A DNA stretch of 64,000 bases, taken from assembly GCF_000332645.1 (NCBI RefSeq), contig NZ_AMXN01000008.1, positions 62,001-126,000 of the forward strand, in the 5' to 3' direction. The position numbers and the translations under genes were made by a program. The notes under the pieces were generated by a model, which saw only the letters and a list, made by a program, of their open reading frames with translations, was not told the DNA's origin and did no database searches. The DNA is from Bacillus inaquosorum KCTC 13429 (GTDB lineage Bacteria; Bacillota; Bacilli; Bacillales; Bacillaceae). Of the stretch, positions 20,233 to 29,448 are shown piece after piece (within the stretch, counting starts at the first letter, position 1; every line of letters begins with the position of its first letter).

Positions 20233-21603
20233 TCACAGCCTTTTCTTTTTCCTTATGTGCGCATCAATATAGGAAGGATAAACCGGCTTATATACAAGTT
20301 TGTAATGCTGATCGCTGCCTGCTGTAAAATCAGGCTGCCATTCCAGCTTCACATCAAAAGCGGCTAAAAACGTTTCTCTCGCTTCTTCAGCTGAAACATC
20401 CGGCCTGTGATTTATTGTTTCTAATTGTTCAGGGTCAATATCCGGCGCCATAAAAGCGTCAATCTTTCCGGTTTCCGGATTGACAATGATGCGGGCAGCG
20501 CCGAACCGCAGCGGCACTTCTTTATACCAGACAGAAAAATGATTGCGGACCCTCCCTCTTTCATCAATTCGGACGGGATTCACTTTGAAAAACTCAGCCG
20601 CTCTTGGATAGAGGGCATACAAAAATTGAAGCGCTGTCTCCTGGCATTCTTCCGTTGAGCATTGGCTGGTGTTCCGCTGGTCCATAAAAGAGATCGCCGC
20701 TTTTAATTTTCCTGTTCTTTTATCAGTCTTCATTTTGATTGTGTTTTTATTTCTCGTTTCAAAATAGCTTCCTATGCTTAAATCCTTCCGCTCCGGCGCA
20801 GTGCCTTTGCGCCACGTGCTTCCCATTTCTTCTCCAAAGTCCTTTTCACTGACTTTCTGCATATCAGAGGTGAGGCCCAGCATGGCATATATATCGATTT
20901 CGTCCGTGTTCTGAAGCGGCGGCAGGGGCGCCCCGTTTTCTATTCTTTCATCTGCAATATGCTGGTCGGGCACGATTTCGTCTACATCCGCGGGATAGCT
21001 GTATCCCGGCAGAATCGGTTCATACACAAGCCTGGGTGACTGTTCGCCATCAATGACATCGTACATCAGCTGCAAAGACATTGTATTTAAGTAATGAGAC
21101 ACTACCTTCTCTTTTGCTACAAATTCCTTTGGAACTTCGGCTTTATGCTCTTCTCCGTAATATAAAAAATGGACAATCTGTCCGCTGCGTGTCATATCAA
21201 TTAAAAAGCCTGAATTGGGAAGCGGAAGCCCCAGTTCCATTTTGGTATAGACAAAACGGACGTGCTGCCCCCGTTCTTCCTTGCCTTGAAAATGAAACTT
21301 CATAAATGTGCCGGGATGGTTGGCAGCAGCAAACTGAAGAGCCGTCAGCTTCAGCTCGGCATCTGGAAGTTTTTTGTCTGCCTCAGAGCGCACGGTTGTT
21401 GAAAAGGTGAGTAAAGCACCATCATTTCCGAGTTCAACTATAATGTGCTTTTCCGGATCTTCAGGGTCCTTCCAGATGAAATATGCCTGCCCCTTCTTCT
21501 TTTGCTTCTGGTCGTAATCTTCTATCTCAAGCTCATAATGAGGCGGTACATTCCCGATCTCTTGCGCCTTCTTTTTCAGCTGTTTAGTAACCAATGAAGT
21601 CAT
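20233..21603 (-). CDS. ycdC: YcdC, YcdB/YcdC repeat protein
   Basis: A 456-residue protein of unknown function, paralogous to YcdB. Both begin with a matching helix (KKKAQEIGNVPPHYELEIEDYDQKQK here) and contain the repeated YcdB/YcdC domain, with stretches like GTFMKFHFQGKEERGQHVRFVYTKMELGLPLPNSGFLIDMTRSGQIVHFLYYGE, resembling PepSY-type folds. A second copy near the C-terminus includes VPLRFGAARIIVNPETGKIDAFMAPDIDPEQLETI. No signal peptide or membrane segment is seen. The start could also be a TTG four codons inside. It ends 6 bp from the convergent cwlK. Confidence 0.8.
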   Translation of the reverse strand: MTSLVTKQLKKKAQEIGNVPPHYELEIEDYDQKQKKKGQAYFIWKDPEDPEKHIIVELGNDGALLTFSTTVRSEADKKLPDAELKLTALQFAAANHPGTFMKFHFQGKEERGQHVRFVYTKMELGLPLPNSGFLIDMTRSGQIVHFLYYGEEHKAEVPKEFVAKEKVVSHYLNTMSLQLMYDVIDGEQSPRLVYEPILPGYSYPADVDEIVPDQHIADERIENGAPLPPLQNTDEIDIYAMLGLTSDMQKVSEKDFGEEMGSTWRKGTAPERKDLSIGSYFETRNKNTIKMKTDKRTGKLKAAISFMDQRNTSQCSTEECQETALQFLYALYPRAAEFFKVNPVRIDERGRVRNHFSVWYKEVPLRFGAARIIVNPETGKIDAFMAPDIDPEQLETINHRPDVSAEEARETFLAAFDVKLEWQPDFTAGSDQHYKLVYKPVYPSYIDAHIRKKKRL

Positions 21604-21651
21604 CCTTTCAAAGAGTCTACGACAAAGAGAATCCTGTTTATTATATAAAAA

Positions 21652-21682
21652 GACCTTTCTTCATTTAAAGTGAAGAAAGGTC
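21652..21682 (-). terminator. Terminator between ycdB and ycdC
   Basis: GACCTTTCTTCA / TGAAGAAAGGTC with a T run on the minus strand, downstream of ycdB and before ycdC, so the two paralogues are probably separate transcripts. Confidence 0.85.
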
Positions 21683-21779
21683 CTTTTCTATTATTGTCAT
21701 TGTTTTTCAATATCCTTTCTGCTACTTTCATCACATATCACCTTTTACACCTGCGGCATTTGTGTGACTTTTGACTGTT

Positions 21780-23195
21780 TTACCATGAACTGATAACGGG
21801 CTCTCCTGTATGGGCTTCAATAAAACGCGGATACACCGGTTTGTAGACGAGCCGGTAGGTGTGTTCTTCATCATCACGGTATTCTCTCTCCCAGCCCAGC
21901 TCAACTCTAAAATGCTGCCAAAAAATAGACTTGGCTTGTTCTGCAGAAATGGCCGGAACGGGATGAATGGTTTCCAGCTCCTTTGGGTCAATATCCGGTC
22001 CCATATAAACGGTAATGTGCCCTGTCTGGCGGCTGACGCAGATTCTGATCTGCCCAAACCGGAGCGGGACCCCGTGACAGTGCGCTTCAAATGTAAAACC
22101 AGCGACTGCGTTTTCTTCTTCATCCGGTGCATCGTACCTGATCTTAAAATATTGATCGGCATTCGGAAATAAAGCAAACAGGAAGCGAAGCGCAATTTTT
22201 TCGCACTCTGCCTCAGTTACTGTCAACGGCCCTTTTTTCTCCATAAATGACATGACGCCTTCGAGTTTTCCGGTTTCTTTGTTATGGATGGTTTTCAGCA
22301 CTTGATGAGTCCGCCCTTTCAACCAGCTGTCCATGCTTTTATCAGCCGGTTGATACACAGGATCATCCGGATTCCGCCAAACGGTCCCGATTCTCCCGTC
22401 TCCCAAATCCGCTTCCCGCTCTTTGACAAAACCTTTTTCGATGCCGATCATGCTGCCAGGATCAGCCTTTTCGTGAATGCCCTCGAATAAAGGGAGAGGA
22501 AAGCTTTCCGGCTCCCTGTCATCGTCTTCATCAAATTCTTTTTCTTCTTGAACCAAATCTGCAGGTACGGTAATGGCCCTGCATTCAGGCTCATACACCA
22601 AATGCGGCTGATCGTCCCCGTTTTTGTAAACTGAACGATGGAGAACCTCAAACAAAAGGTCGAACTCCACGTCCTTCTTGATGAAGGCAAGCGCCTCTTC
22701 ATAATCCGCGACCCGTTTTGGCTTGATGATGCTGCCCGCTTTGCCATAATAGCGGAAGTAAATGATCTCACCTGATAAGGAAACTTCAGCCATAAATCCG
22801 CTCATGGGAAGAGGAAGCCCGTCTTCTATTTGAACATATGAAAATCTCACTTTATCGTCGTATGTACGGTCATTTTCTTCACGGACAAAGGCAGAGAGCG
22901 CGCTAGGATAATGAGTCTCGACAAATTGGCGCATGATATCCTCTAATTGCTGCTCAGACAGCCTTTCTTCGCTTTCAGGCTCAATATCACGGGAAAGGGA
23001 TTCCGGCTGCCCGTCCGTCCCAAGTTCCACGATAATGCCGATGTGTTCATCCTGAGGATCTACCCAACAAAAATGTGCTCTTTTCTCATCATCGCCATAA
23101 TCTTCAATTTCCAGTTTTAAGTGTGTCGGCACCCGGCCGATTTCCAGTGCTTTTTGTTTCAGTTCCTCTTTTTTCACCAAGACGGCCCCTTTCAT
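21780..23195 (-). CDS. ycdB: YcdB, YcdB/YcdC repeat protein
   Basis: Founding member with YcdC of the YcdB/YcdC repeat family, up to 471 residues. The domain occurs twice: about residues 95-240 (VRFSYVQIEDGLPLPMSGFMAEVSLSGEIIYFRYYG) and about 330-460 (VPLRFGQIRICVSRQTGHITVYMGPDIDPKELETIHPV). No membrane segment or signal is visible. ATG 23195 and GTG 23177 both have an acceptable ribosome site; the GTG aligns with the YcdC N-terminus (KKEELKQKALEIGRVPTHLKLEIEDYG). Function unknown. Confidence 0.8.
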   Translation of the reverse strand: MKGAVLVKKEELKQKALEIGRVPTHLKLEIEDYGDDEKRAHFCWVDPQDEHIGIIVELGTDGQPESLSRDIEPESEERLSEQQLEDIMRQFVETHYPSALSAFVREENDRTYDDKVRFSYVQIEDGLPLPMSGFMAEVSLSGEIIYFRYYGKAGSIIKPKRVADYEEALAFIKKDVEFDLLFEVLHRSVYKNGDDQPHLVYEPECRAITVPADLVQEEKEFDEDDDREPESFPLPLFEGIHEKADPGSMIGIEKGFVKEREADLGDGRIGTVWRNPDDPVYQPADKSMDSWLKGRTHQVLKTIHNKETGKLEGVMSFMEKKGPLTVTEAECEKIALRFLFALFPNADQYFKIRYDAPDEEENAVAGFTFEAHCHGVPLRFGQIRICVSRQTGHITVYMGPDIDPKELETIHPVPAISAEQAKSIFWQHFRVELGWEREYRDDEEHTYRLVYKPVYPRFIEAHTGEPVISSW

Positions 23196-23521
23196 TATTC
23201 TTATGTCCCCTTCAACTAATCAAAAAGTAGTAGTCTAAAATACACAAATTTCTGAGTTTACCAGTTTTACCAGAACATTTTTCACCAAAAATAGTATGAT
23301 GAACCTATTCAATATAAAAGCTAATAATCTTAAAATTAATTCCGTTGTAACTTTTTATAGGTCCATTCATGACAAAGAAGGGCGGAGTTTCCAGAAAATC
23401 CGGTGAAAACCGTGAGAAAAGAACTGATTTTTTTGGTTATATGATGCTAATCCATTCAAAAAGATCCATTTCTTAAAGACAAAAGACTCCCTTCCCTAAA
23501 CCATTTGAGGAGGAAAAATGA
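23196..23521. other. Intergenic region between ycdB and ycdA
   Basis: No gene is seen. The divergent promoters of ycdB and ycdA must lie here, but no -35/-10 pair stands out. A short direct repeat (TTTACCAG and TTTTACCAG, 23255-23273) is the only local structure. Confidence 0.4.
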
Positions 23522-24586
23522 ATGTTTCAGAAAAAAACGTACGCTATTTTCCTAATTCTTCTGCTGATGATGTTTACAGCTGCTTGTTCCGGAAGCAAAA
23601 CAAGCGCGGAGAAGAAAAATTCAGAAACAGAAAAAAGCTCAGATATAGCTCAAGTCAAAATCAAAGATGTCTCTTATACACTTCCGTCTCAGTATGATAA
23701 GTCCACTTCAGATGACCAGCTTGTGTTAAAAGTCAATGTCGCTGTGAAAAACACAGGAAAAGAACCGCTTAATGTAGACAGTATGGATTTCACTTTGTAT
23801 CAAGGTGATACCAAAATGTCTGACACAGATCCTGAAGACTATAACGAAAAGCTTCAAGGCAGCACGATTAACGCTGACAAATCGGTTGAAGGAAACCTTT
23901 TCTTCGTTGTAGATAAAGGCGAGAAATACGAGCTTAACTATACACCGGAATCTTACGGTGATAAAAAGCCGAAATCAGTTACTTTCAAAATTGACGGAAA
24001 AGACAAAAAAATCCTTGCGACAGTAGACCAGCTCCAAGACTCTGCAAAAGCGTTATCAGCTTATGTTGATGTCCTTCTTTTCGGTAAAGACAACGCTGAT
24101 TTCGAAAAAATCACCGGTGCCAACAAAAATGAAATTGTAAATGATTTCAACGAGTCCGCCAAAGACGGCTATCTCTCAGCTTCCGGCCTTTCCAGCACAT
24201 ATGCGGACAGCAAAGCGCTTGATAATATCGTGAACGGCATTAAAGCGGGATTAAGCAAAAACTCTTCCATTCAGGCGAAAACAACTTCGATCTCCAAAGA
24301 CGAAGCGATTGTTGAAGCCACAATTAAACCAGTAGATGCATCTTCACTCTCAGACCGCATCGAAGACAGAGTGAAAGACTACTACAGCAAAAATGCTGGC
24401 GCAAGCTATGAAGAAGCTGTGAAATACGCGCTTCAAGTATATCCTGAGGAATTCAAAAAGCTCGGGCCGGCTTCATCTGAAAAAACGGTTGAAGTGAAAA
24501 TGAAGAAAAATGACATCGACCAATGGCAGCTTGATATGGACGATTACAGAGCAGCAGAATTAGTCGAAGCATTCATAAAAGAATAA
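23522..24586 (+). CDS. ycdA: YcdA, lipoprotein with DUF4352-like and DUF5105-like domains
   Basis: A 354-residue membrane-anchored lipoprotein: signal with lipobox FTAAC (Cys22), then a Ser/Lys linker, an immunoglobulin-like DUF4352-type domain (about 45-165, LVLKVNVAVKNTGKEPLNVDSMDFTLYQGD), and a helical C-terminal domain (about 185-354, DUF5105-like, ASYEEAVKYALQVYPEEFKKLG). AGGAGG lies 8 nt before the ATG. Function is not established. It stands alone between divergent ycdB and convergent yccK. Confidence 0.88.
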   Translation: MFQKKTYAIFLILLLMMFTAACSGSKTSAEKKNSETEKSSDIAQVKIKDVSYTLPSQYDKSTSDDQLVLKVNVAVKNTGKEPLNVDSMDFTLYQGDTKMSDTDPEDYNEKLQGSTINADKSVEGNLFFVVDKGEKYELNYTPESYGDKKPKSVTFKIDGKDKKILATVDQLQDSAKALSAYVDVLLFGKDNADFEKITGANKNEIVNDFNESAKDGYLSASGLSSTYADSKALDNIVNGIKAGLSKNSSIQAKTTSISKDEAIVEATIKPVDASSLSDRIEDRVKDYYSKNAGASYEEAVKYALQVYPEEFKKLGPASSEKTVEVKMKKNDIDQWQLDMDDYRAAELVEAFIKE

Positions 24587-24592
24587 AACCCC

Positions 24593-24625
24593 AAAAGGAA
24601 ATAGCCTCCAAGGCTATTTCCTTTT
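24593..24625. terminator. Bidirectional terminator between ycdA and yccK
   Basis: A 15-bp stem AAAAGGAAATAGCCT / AGGCTATTTCCTTTT between converging genes. Confidence 0.9.
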
Positions 24626-25558
24626 TTATGTGAAAATCTCACTGATGAAATTCGACTCATCTTCGGTCAGTTCTATGTTCAAGGTTTTCAGGTTATCCTT
24701 CAGCTGTTCCGGACGCTTAGCACCTGGAATGATGGCGTCTATCGCCGGTCTCGTTAACAGCCACGCCAAGGCGACATGTGCCGTCTCCGCTTGTTTTTCC
24801 TCCGCTACCGCTTTCAGCTTGTCTACTTTTTTGAGATTGTGAATAAACGTTTCTCCCTGAAATTGCGGCTTGTCCTTTCTAAAGTCTTCGAAGACCGTGT
24901 CTTTCGTGAATTTTCCTGTCAGCAGTCCGGACGCGAGCGGAAAATAAGGAATAAAGGAAATGCCGTGTTTTTCACAGTACGGAAGCAGCTCCTTTTCGGC
25001 ATCACGCTGAATAAGCGAGTATTCTGCCTGAAAGACCTCCAAATAGCCGTCTGCATTACATTCCTGCAATTGCTGATAGTCGAGGTTCGAAGCGCCGATC
25101 GCTTTGATTTTCCCCTCATCCTTCAGCTCCTTCAGCGTGCCTGCCACTTCAGCGAGAGGCGTTTTGCCATCCGGGAAATGAACATAATACAAATCAATGT
25201 AATCTGTTTTCAGCCGCTTCAGGCTCTTTTCCACCTCGCCGCGAAGAAATTCACGGCTGTTGTCTAGTTCAATGCTGCCGTTCACTTCTTTATGGGCCCC
25301 TTTGGTAGCAATAATGAGATCATTCCGCACGCCGCGTTCCCGCACGACCTCGCCGATTAGTTCTTCGGAACGCCCCAGTCCATATATAAAGGCGGTGTCG
25401 ATAAAGTTTACGCCGCCATCCAATGCCGTGCGCACCAAATCTTTCCCTGTTTCATCATTCAGGTTCGGAAATAGATTATGCCCGCCGACCGCATTCGCAC
25501 CGAATCCGATCCGCTTCACCTGCAGCTTCGTCTTGCCAAGTGTACGTGTTTGATCCAT
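24626..25558 (-). CDS. yccK: YccK, aldo-keto reductase (IolS-like)
   Basis: A 310-residue NADPH-dependent aldo-keto reductase of the AKR11-type branch, close to IolS. The catalytic tetrad is readable: Asp and Tyr in FIDTAFIYG, Lys in [10 protein letters not shown], His in YYVHFPDG. The cofactor region [16 protein letters not shown] is near the C-terminus. Physiological substrate unknown. Upstream of natAB on the plus-strand map but transcribed separately. Confidence 0.92.
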   Translation of the reverse strand: MDQTRTLGKTKLQVKRIGFGANAVGGHNLFPNLNDETGKDLVRTALDGGVNFIDTAFIYGLGRSEELIGEVVRERGVRNDLIIATKGAHKEVNGSIELDNSREFLRGEVEKSLKRLKTDYIDLYYVHFPDGKTPLAEVAGTLKELKDEGKIKAIGASNLDYQQLQECNADGYLEVFQAEYSLIQRDAEKELLPYCEKHGISFIPYFPLASGLLTGKFTKDTVFEDFRKDKPQFQGETFIHNLKKVDKLKAVAEEKQAETAHVALAWLLTRPAIDAIIPGAKRPEQLKDNLKTLNIELTEDESNFISEIFT

Positions 25559-25693
25559 TGTTCCTTCTCCTTTGAAACCAATTTTGATGAAAAATAGTGC
25601 AGGGTCACTTTCTGTATTAGATATCCTTTTTCTATTTTCCTTCTTTTTTCAGGATATACAAAAAGGAGAAAGTGTATTTCTCCTTTTGCAAGT

Positions 25694-26854
25694 TTATTTT
25701 GGCAGAACCCATTTATCTTTCAAGAAACAGGCTCTGGCTAGTAAATAGAAAATGGCGATAAGCACGGCAATGGTTCCTGACGTGCACAAAATGGCAACCG
25801 GGTCAACCATCCCGAATAAAAGCTGTTTGAATAACGCATGCAGGTTCAGAAACGGGATGACAAAGTACGATAAATCAAATTGGTTCGGTGCCTTGCTGAA
25901 GATGAAAAACATCGGGAACATAGGCAGAAAGACGACGAGAGACATATAGCTTTGCGCTTCTTTTACCGAGCTGGAAATGATGCTGATGAAAAGCTCCATC
26001 GCAGAGATCAGCAATGCAGAAAGCACGATGATGAGGGCTGAAGCACCGATTACACCCCACATACGATCTCCGAGCTGGAAGGCCGTCTTTAAATTATCGG
26101 TAAATAACACGGTGGACAAAATCAAAAACATCAAAGCCAATACACCTGAGGCAACTCCAAAAGTAGAAACCGCAAGCCACTTGCCGACCAGCACTTTGTT
26201 TCTGCTGACTGGCGTCAACAGCAGCGCCTCGATTGATTTCCGGTCCTTTTCCCCGGCCATGATATCAAGAGCAATCGGCATTGCGCCGGAAACAATGGAT
26301 GTTAGGATCAGCATGGGCAGAATGGCAGAAATCATAATAGCGGAAGCCCCTTTCTCCTCGTCCGCTTCCTTTTGCTGAATCGTAAACGGCTGGATCACCG
26401 ATTGATCAATATGTTTATCGGTTAAACGTTCCTGCACAATTTCATTTTTGTATTGATCTAAGGCAGACTGCACAAGCTGCATGGCATTTGACGACCCTTG
26501 ATCGATTGAATTACCATACACATCAACCTCAAAAGGCGTCATGCTGTTGACATATGAGTTGAACTCTTTCGGGACGTTCAGATAGGCATCTGCTTTTCCA
26601 TCATCAACCGCTTCTTTAGGCTTTGCAAATGTTTTTACGCTGATCTCGTCAATCGCATTGAGCTTGTTTTCCAGTGCGGGCGACAGAGAATGGCCGACAG
26701 CCAGTGTGTATTGCTCCCCTTTGTCGGACAGCATGCTTTCATAAAAGAAGACAAGCCCGAGCATTGTAATCATCGGAACTAAGATCGTGAGTAAAATCGT
26801 TTTTCTGTCGCGCAAAGCGTCGATCATTTCTTTTTTATAAATGTGGCTCAGCAT
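25694..26854 (-). CDS. natB: NatB, sodium ABC exporter membrane subunit
   Basis: A 386-residue ABC-2-type permease: one N-terminal membrane helix (ILLTILVPMITMLGLVFFY), a large extracytoplasmic domain (about 45-170), then five or six helices. With NatA it forms the B. subtilis Na+-extruding ABC transporter. natA stops one base before the natB ATG, so the two are translated together. The family resembles NatB/YhaP-type exporters. Controlled by the adjacent NatK-NatR system. Confidence 0.93.
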   Translation of the reverse strand: MLSHIYKKEMIDALRDRKTILLTILVPMITMLGLVFFYESMLSDKGEQYTLAVGHSLSPALENKLNAIDEISVKTFAKPKEAVDDGKADAYLNVPKEFNSYVNSMTPFEVDVYGNSIDQGSSNAMQLVQSALDQYKNEIVQERLTDKHIDQSVIQPFTIQQKEADEEKGASAIMISAILPMLILTSIVSGAMPIALDIMAGEKDRKSIEALLLTPVSRNKVLVGKWLAVSTFGVASGVLALMFLILSTVLFTDNLKTAFQLGDRMWGVIGASALIIVLSALLISAMELFISIISSSVKEAQSYMSLVVFLPMFPMFFIFSKAPNQFDLSYFVIPFLNLHALFKQLLFGMVDPVAILCTSGTIAVLIAIFYLLARACFLKDKWVLPK

Positions 26855-27595
26855 TTAAGAAATCCCCCTGACAAGCTTAGACATAAAGATGTAATTCAAA
26901 TCCTCACTACGCTCGCTCTCGTACAATGATTCAAGCGCTCCCCGGTAAATCACCTCTCCGCTGTGAATCATGATGACACTGTCACAGAGCGCCTGCACTT
27001 CCTCCATAATGTGGCTGGAGAAAAGAATGGTTTTTTGTTCTCTTTTCAGCTGCTGGATGAATTCGCGGAAGATGTTGCTGGATGTAATATCAAGCCCTGT
27101 TGTCGGCTCATCAAATAAAATGATGTCAGGATCGTGAATCAGCGCCCTGGCTATCGCGACTTTCTGCCTCATGCCTTTCGAAAACCCGCCCACTCTGCGG
27201 TTCATATAATCGCGCATGCCGAACCGTTTCGATAAATCTTCTATTCTCGCTTTGATCTCGTGACGGTTCAGTCCGTACAGCCTGCCGAAATATTGCAGAT
27301 TTTCTTTAGCGGTCATCCTGTCGTAAAGCCCGGTTTCTCCTCCGAATAAGACGCCGATTCTTTTTTTGACCTCGGCCGGCTGCTTGACCGTGTCAAAGCC
27401 GGCTACTTTGATTGCACCCTGTGACGGTTCAAGCAAGGCAGCAATCATTCTCAGCATCGTCGTTTTGCCGGCACCGTTTTCTCCGAGAATGCCGACGACT
27501 TCTCCTTTTTGAATTGTTAGGCTTACATCTCGCACCGCTTTGACTACTTTTTTCTTATCATGAAACCTGCGGCTGCAATCGGTCAGTGTAATCAT
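26855..27595 (-). CDS. natA: NatA, sodium ABC exporter ATPase
   Basis: ATPase of the NatAB Na+ exporter, 246 residues. Walker A GENGAGKTT (about residue 37), signature VGGFSKGMRQK (a variant of LSGGQ), Walker B IILFDEPTTGLD, and switch His in LFSSHIMEE. First gene of the natAB operon. A pair of direct repeats suited to the response regulator NatR lies in the 143-bp gap to natR. Confidence 0.93.
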   Translation of the reverse strand: MITLTDCSRRFHDKKKVVKAVRDVSLTIQKGEVVGILGENGAGKTTMLRMIAALLEPSQGAIKVAGFDTVKQPAEVKKRIGVLFGGETGLYDRMTAKENLQYFGRLYGLNRHEIKARIEDLSKRFGMRDYMNRRVGGFSKGMRQKVAIARALIHDPDIILFDEPTTGLDITSSNIFREFIQQLKREQKTILFSSHIMEEVQALCDSVIMIHSGEVIYRGALESLYESERSEDLNYIFMSKLVRGIS

Positions 27596-27664
27596 GTCAC
27601 AATCTCCCTTTTCGTTATTTCTAGTAATGACTATATACGAAATGCTGGATTTGTTGGATAAAGT

Positions 27665-27694
27665 TGTCGCGAAGAGTTCTTTTTATGTCGCGAA
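27665..27694 (-). promoter_or_regulatory. Direct-repeat NatR site upstream of natA
   Basis: The 9-mer TGTCGCGAA occurs twice (27665-27673 and 27686-27694), exactly 21 bp apart, two helical turns. LytTR-type regulators such as NatR bind direct repeats with this spacing. The pair lies between the divergent natA and natR genes. Confidence 0.6.
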
Positions 27695-27738
27695 ATGGGA
27701 TAGAATAAAGATGATTCTATGTAACTAGGGGAATGATA

Positions 27739-28440
27739 ATGGTAAAAGTCGGACTTGTCGATGACTATCGAGTAGATTTAGAGAAACTGGAAGCGATTGT
27801 ATCCAGAATGCAGGATGTCGAAATTGTCTTTTCCACCGATTCAGCGGAGGAAGCCTACAGCCGGGTGAAGACCGGAGACATTGATCTGCTGCTTGCCGAT
27901 ATCGAGATGCCTCATATGTCTGGCTATGAGCTTGCTGATTTGATCAGATCCCATTCGCTTGATGTGGATGTGATTTTCGTCACCGGCAACGGCGGCTATG
28001 CCGTTCACGCCTTTGACCTGAATGTCCATGATTATATTATGAAGCCGTACCATGCCGACCGGCTGAACGCTTCCTTCGAACGTTATTTGAAAAAGAAAAC
28101 GGAAACGAGTTTGAATGGGCGGATATTGATTAAGCAAAAATCTGAAATGCACGTTCTGCAAAAAAAGGATATCATTTTCGCAGAACGGACGGGACGTTCG
28201 ACGACGATTGTGACAACCGCCGAAGAAGTGCAGACGTATCAAACATTAAATGATATTAAAGGCGATCTGCCGGAGAAGGATTTTCTCCGTTCGCACCGAT
28301 CCTTTATTATCAACATTCATTACATAAAACATTTTTCCGCTTATACAAAGCATTCGTTTACGGTTTCCTTTGAGGGAACGCCTAAAAAAGCGATGATCAC
28401 CAAGCAGCAGCTTGATTATTTTCAAAACTATTATTTTTGA
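27739..28440 (+). CDS. natR: NatR, LytTR response regulator for natAB
   Basis: A 233-residue response regulator: receiver domain with phosphoacceptor Asp54 (LLADIEMPHMSG) and Lys in DYIMKPYHADR, then a LytTR DNA-binding domain (about 130-233, LPEKDFLRSHRSFIINIHYIKHF). It starts at ATG 27739 because the ATG two codons upstream is too close to AGGGGA. Pairs with NatK, 12 nt downstream, to activate natAB. Confidence 0.93.
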   Translation: MVKVGLVDDYRVDLEKLEAIVSRMQDVEIVFSTDSAEEAYSRVKTGDIDLLLADIEMPHMSGYELADLIRSHSLDVDVIFVTGNGGYAVHAFDLNVHDYIMKPYHADRLNASFERYLKKKTETSLNGRILIKQKSEMHVLQKKDIIFAERTGRSTTIVTTAEEVQTYQTLNDIKGDLPEKDFLRSHRSFIINIHYIKHFSAYTKHSFTVSFEGTPKKAMITKQQLDYFQNYYF

Positions 28441-28452
28441 GGAGTTCAGGAT

Positions 28453-29409
28453 GTGATTACCCTTTTTCAATGTCTTTATCTGTTTTTATTTAGTTTCATA
28501 TTTTATCAGGGGGCTGCTGCTCTTTCGCACAGTACAGCCCTCTCTTGGCTCGCCGCTGCTTTAGGCGCAGCGGCAGCAGGATTGTACCTATGGAAAATGA
28601 AGCGGGTGTGGGACCGCTGTTCCTTCCAGCTTTGTGCGTGGATTGCTGTGATCCAATTGATGTCAGCGGCGGCTGTGCTGAATGGCGCGACTATATTACC
28701 GGCATTGTTTGTGATCGTGATATTTGCAGCATGTGAAGGGCTCCGTATCGGACAGTCTGCTTCGCTGGCTAGGTTTTCTGACAAAATTGTTCAGCTGACT
28801 CAAGCGGAACAGCATGCCAATCGGATGCTGATGGACGTCAGAAGCCGGAATCACGACACAATGAAGCATATAACAGCGATCCGATCTGCGCAGTCCAAGG
28901 CAGATACACAAGCATATATTCAAAACTGGGCGGATCAGTACAGTCAATATGACCGGTTTTTGAAGGGAGAGAATGCGTACGTTGCAGGAGTGCTTTATGA
29001 TTTTCTTGAAAAAGCACGTGTTTCAGGTATCACGGTTTCACTGCATATGCATACACCGCTTTCTTCACTTCCGTTTTCACCAGCTGATCAGGTCAGCTTG
29101 GTCGGCAACATATTGGAAAATGCGCTCGACAGCGCGGCGGAGACCCAAGAAAAAGCGGAGATTAAGCTGGAAACCTCGCTGCGAAGCGGGCTTTATGTGC
29201 TGATTTGTGAAAACAGCACGCCTGGCATGGACCCAAAAGTGCTCGATACACTGTATCAATCGTTTGGCCGTTCCACGAAAAGCGGCCCTCATGAAGGCAT
29301 GGGCACGTATATCATTCAAAAACTGGTGAAGAGCGCTTTTGGCAGGCTGGATTTTACCTACCGCCACCCCGTCTTCCGGTTAGAAATCAAAATTCCGTTT
29401 CAGAAATAA
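28453..29409 (+). CDS. natK: NatK, sensor histidine kinase of the NatKR system
   Basis: A 318-residue membrane kinase starting at GTG behind GAGGAGTTCAGGA. The N-terminal 100 residues hold three or four hydrophobic segments; the HPK10-like phosphoacceptor region is around MLMDVRSRNHDTMKHITAIRS, and the ATPase domain has NILENALDSA (N box) and GMGTYIIQKLV (G box). The kinase type (DHp with His-Asp, LytTR partner) matches peptide or membrane sensing in AgrC-like proteins. The signal it senses is unknown; the natAB output suggests ion or membrane stress. Confidence 0.91.
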   Translation: MITLFQCLYLFLFSFIFYQGAAALSHSTALSWLAAALGAAAAGLYLWKMKRVWDRCSFQLCAWIAVIQLMSAAAVLNGATILPALFVIVIFAACEGLRIGQSASLARFSDKIVQLTQAEQHANRMLMDVRSRNHDTMKHITAIRSAQSKADTQAYIQNWADQYSQYDRFLKGENAYVAGVLYDFLEKARVSGITVSLHMHTPLSSLPFSPADQVSLVGNILENALDSAAETQEKAEIKLETSLRSGLYVLICENSTPGMDPKVLDTLYQSFGRSTKSGPHEGMGTYIIQKLVKSAFGRLDFTYRHPVFRLEIKIPFQK

Positions 29410-29410
29410 A

Positions 29411-29444
29411 AAAACCTTGAAAAGCCCGGCTTTTCAAGGTTTTT
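29411..29444. terminator. Bidirectional terminator between natK and yccF
   Basis: A 16-bp stem reading AAAACCTTGAAAAGCC against its complement, between converging genes. Confidence 0.9.
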
Positions 29445-29448
29445 TTCA

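Noticed and set aside
23255..23273. Short tandem repeat as a CRISPR or regulator array
   Set aside because: Only two imperfect copies of about 9 nt; no spacers and no palindrome.
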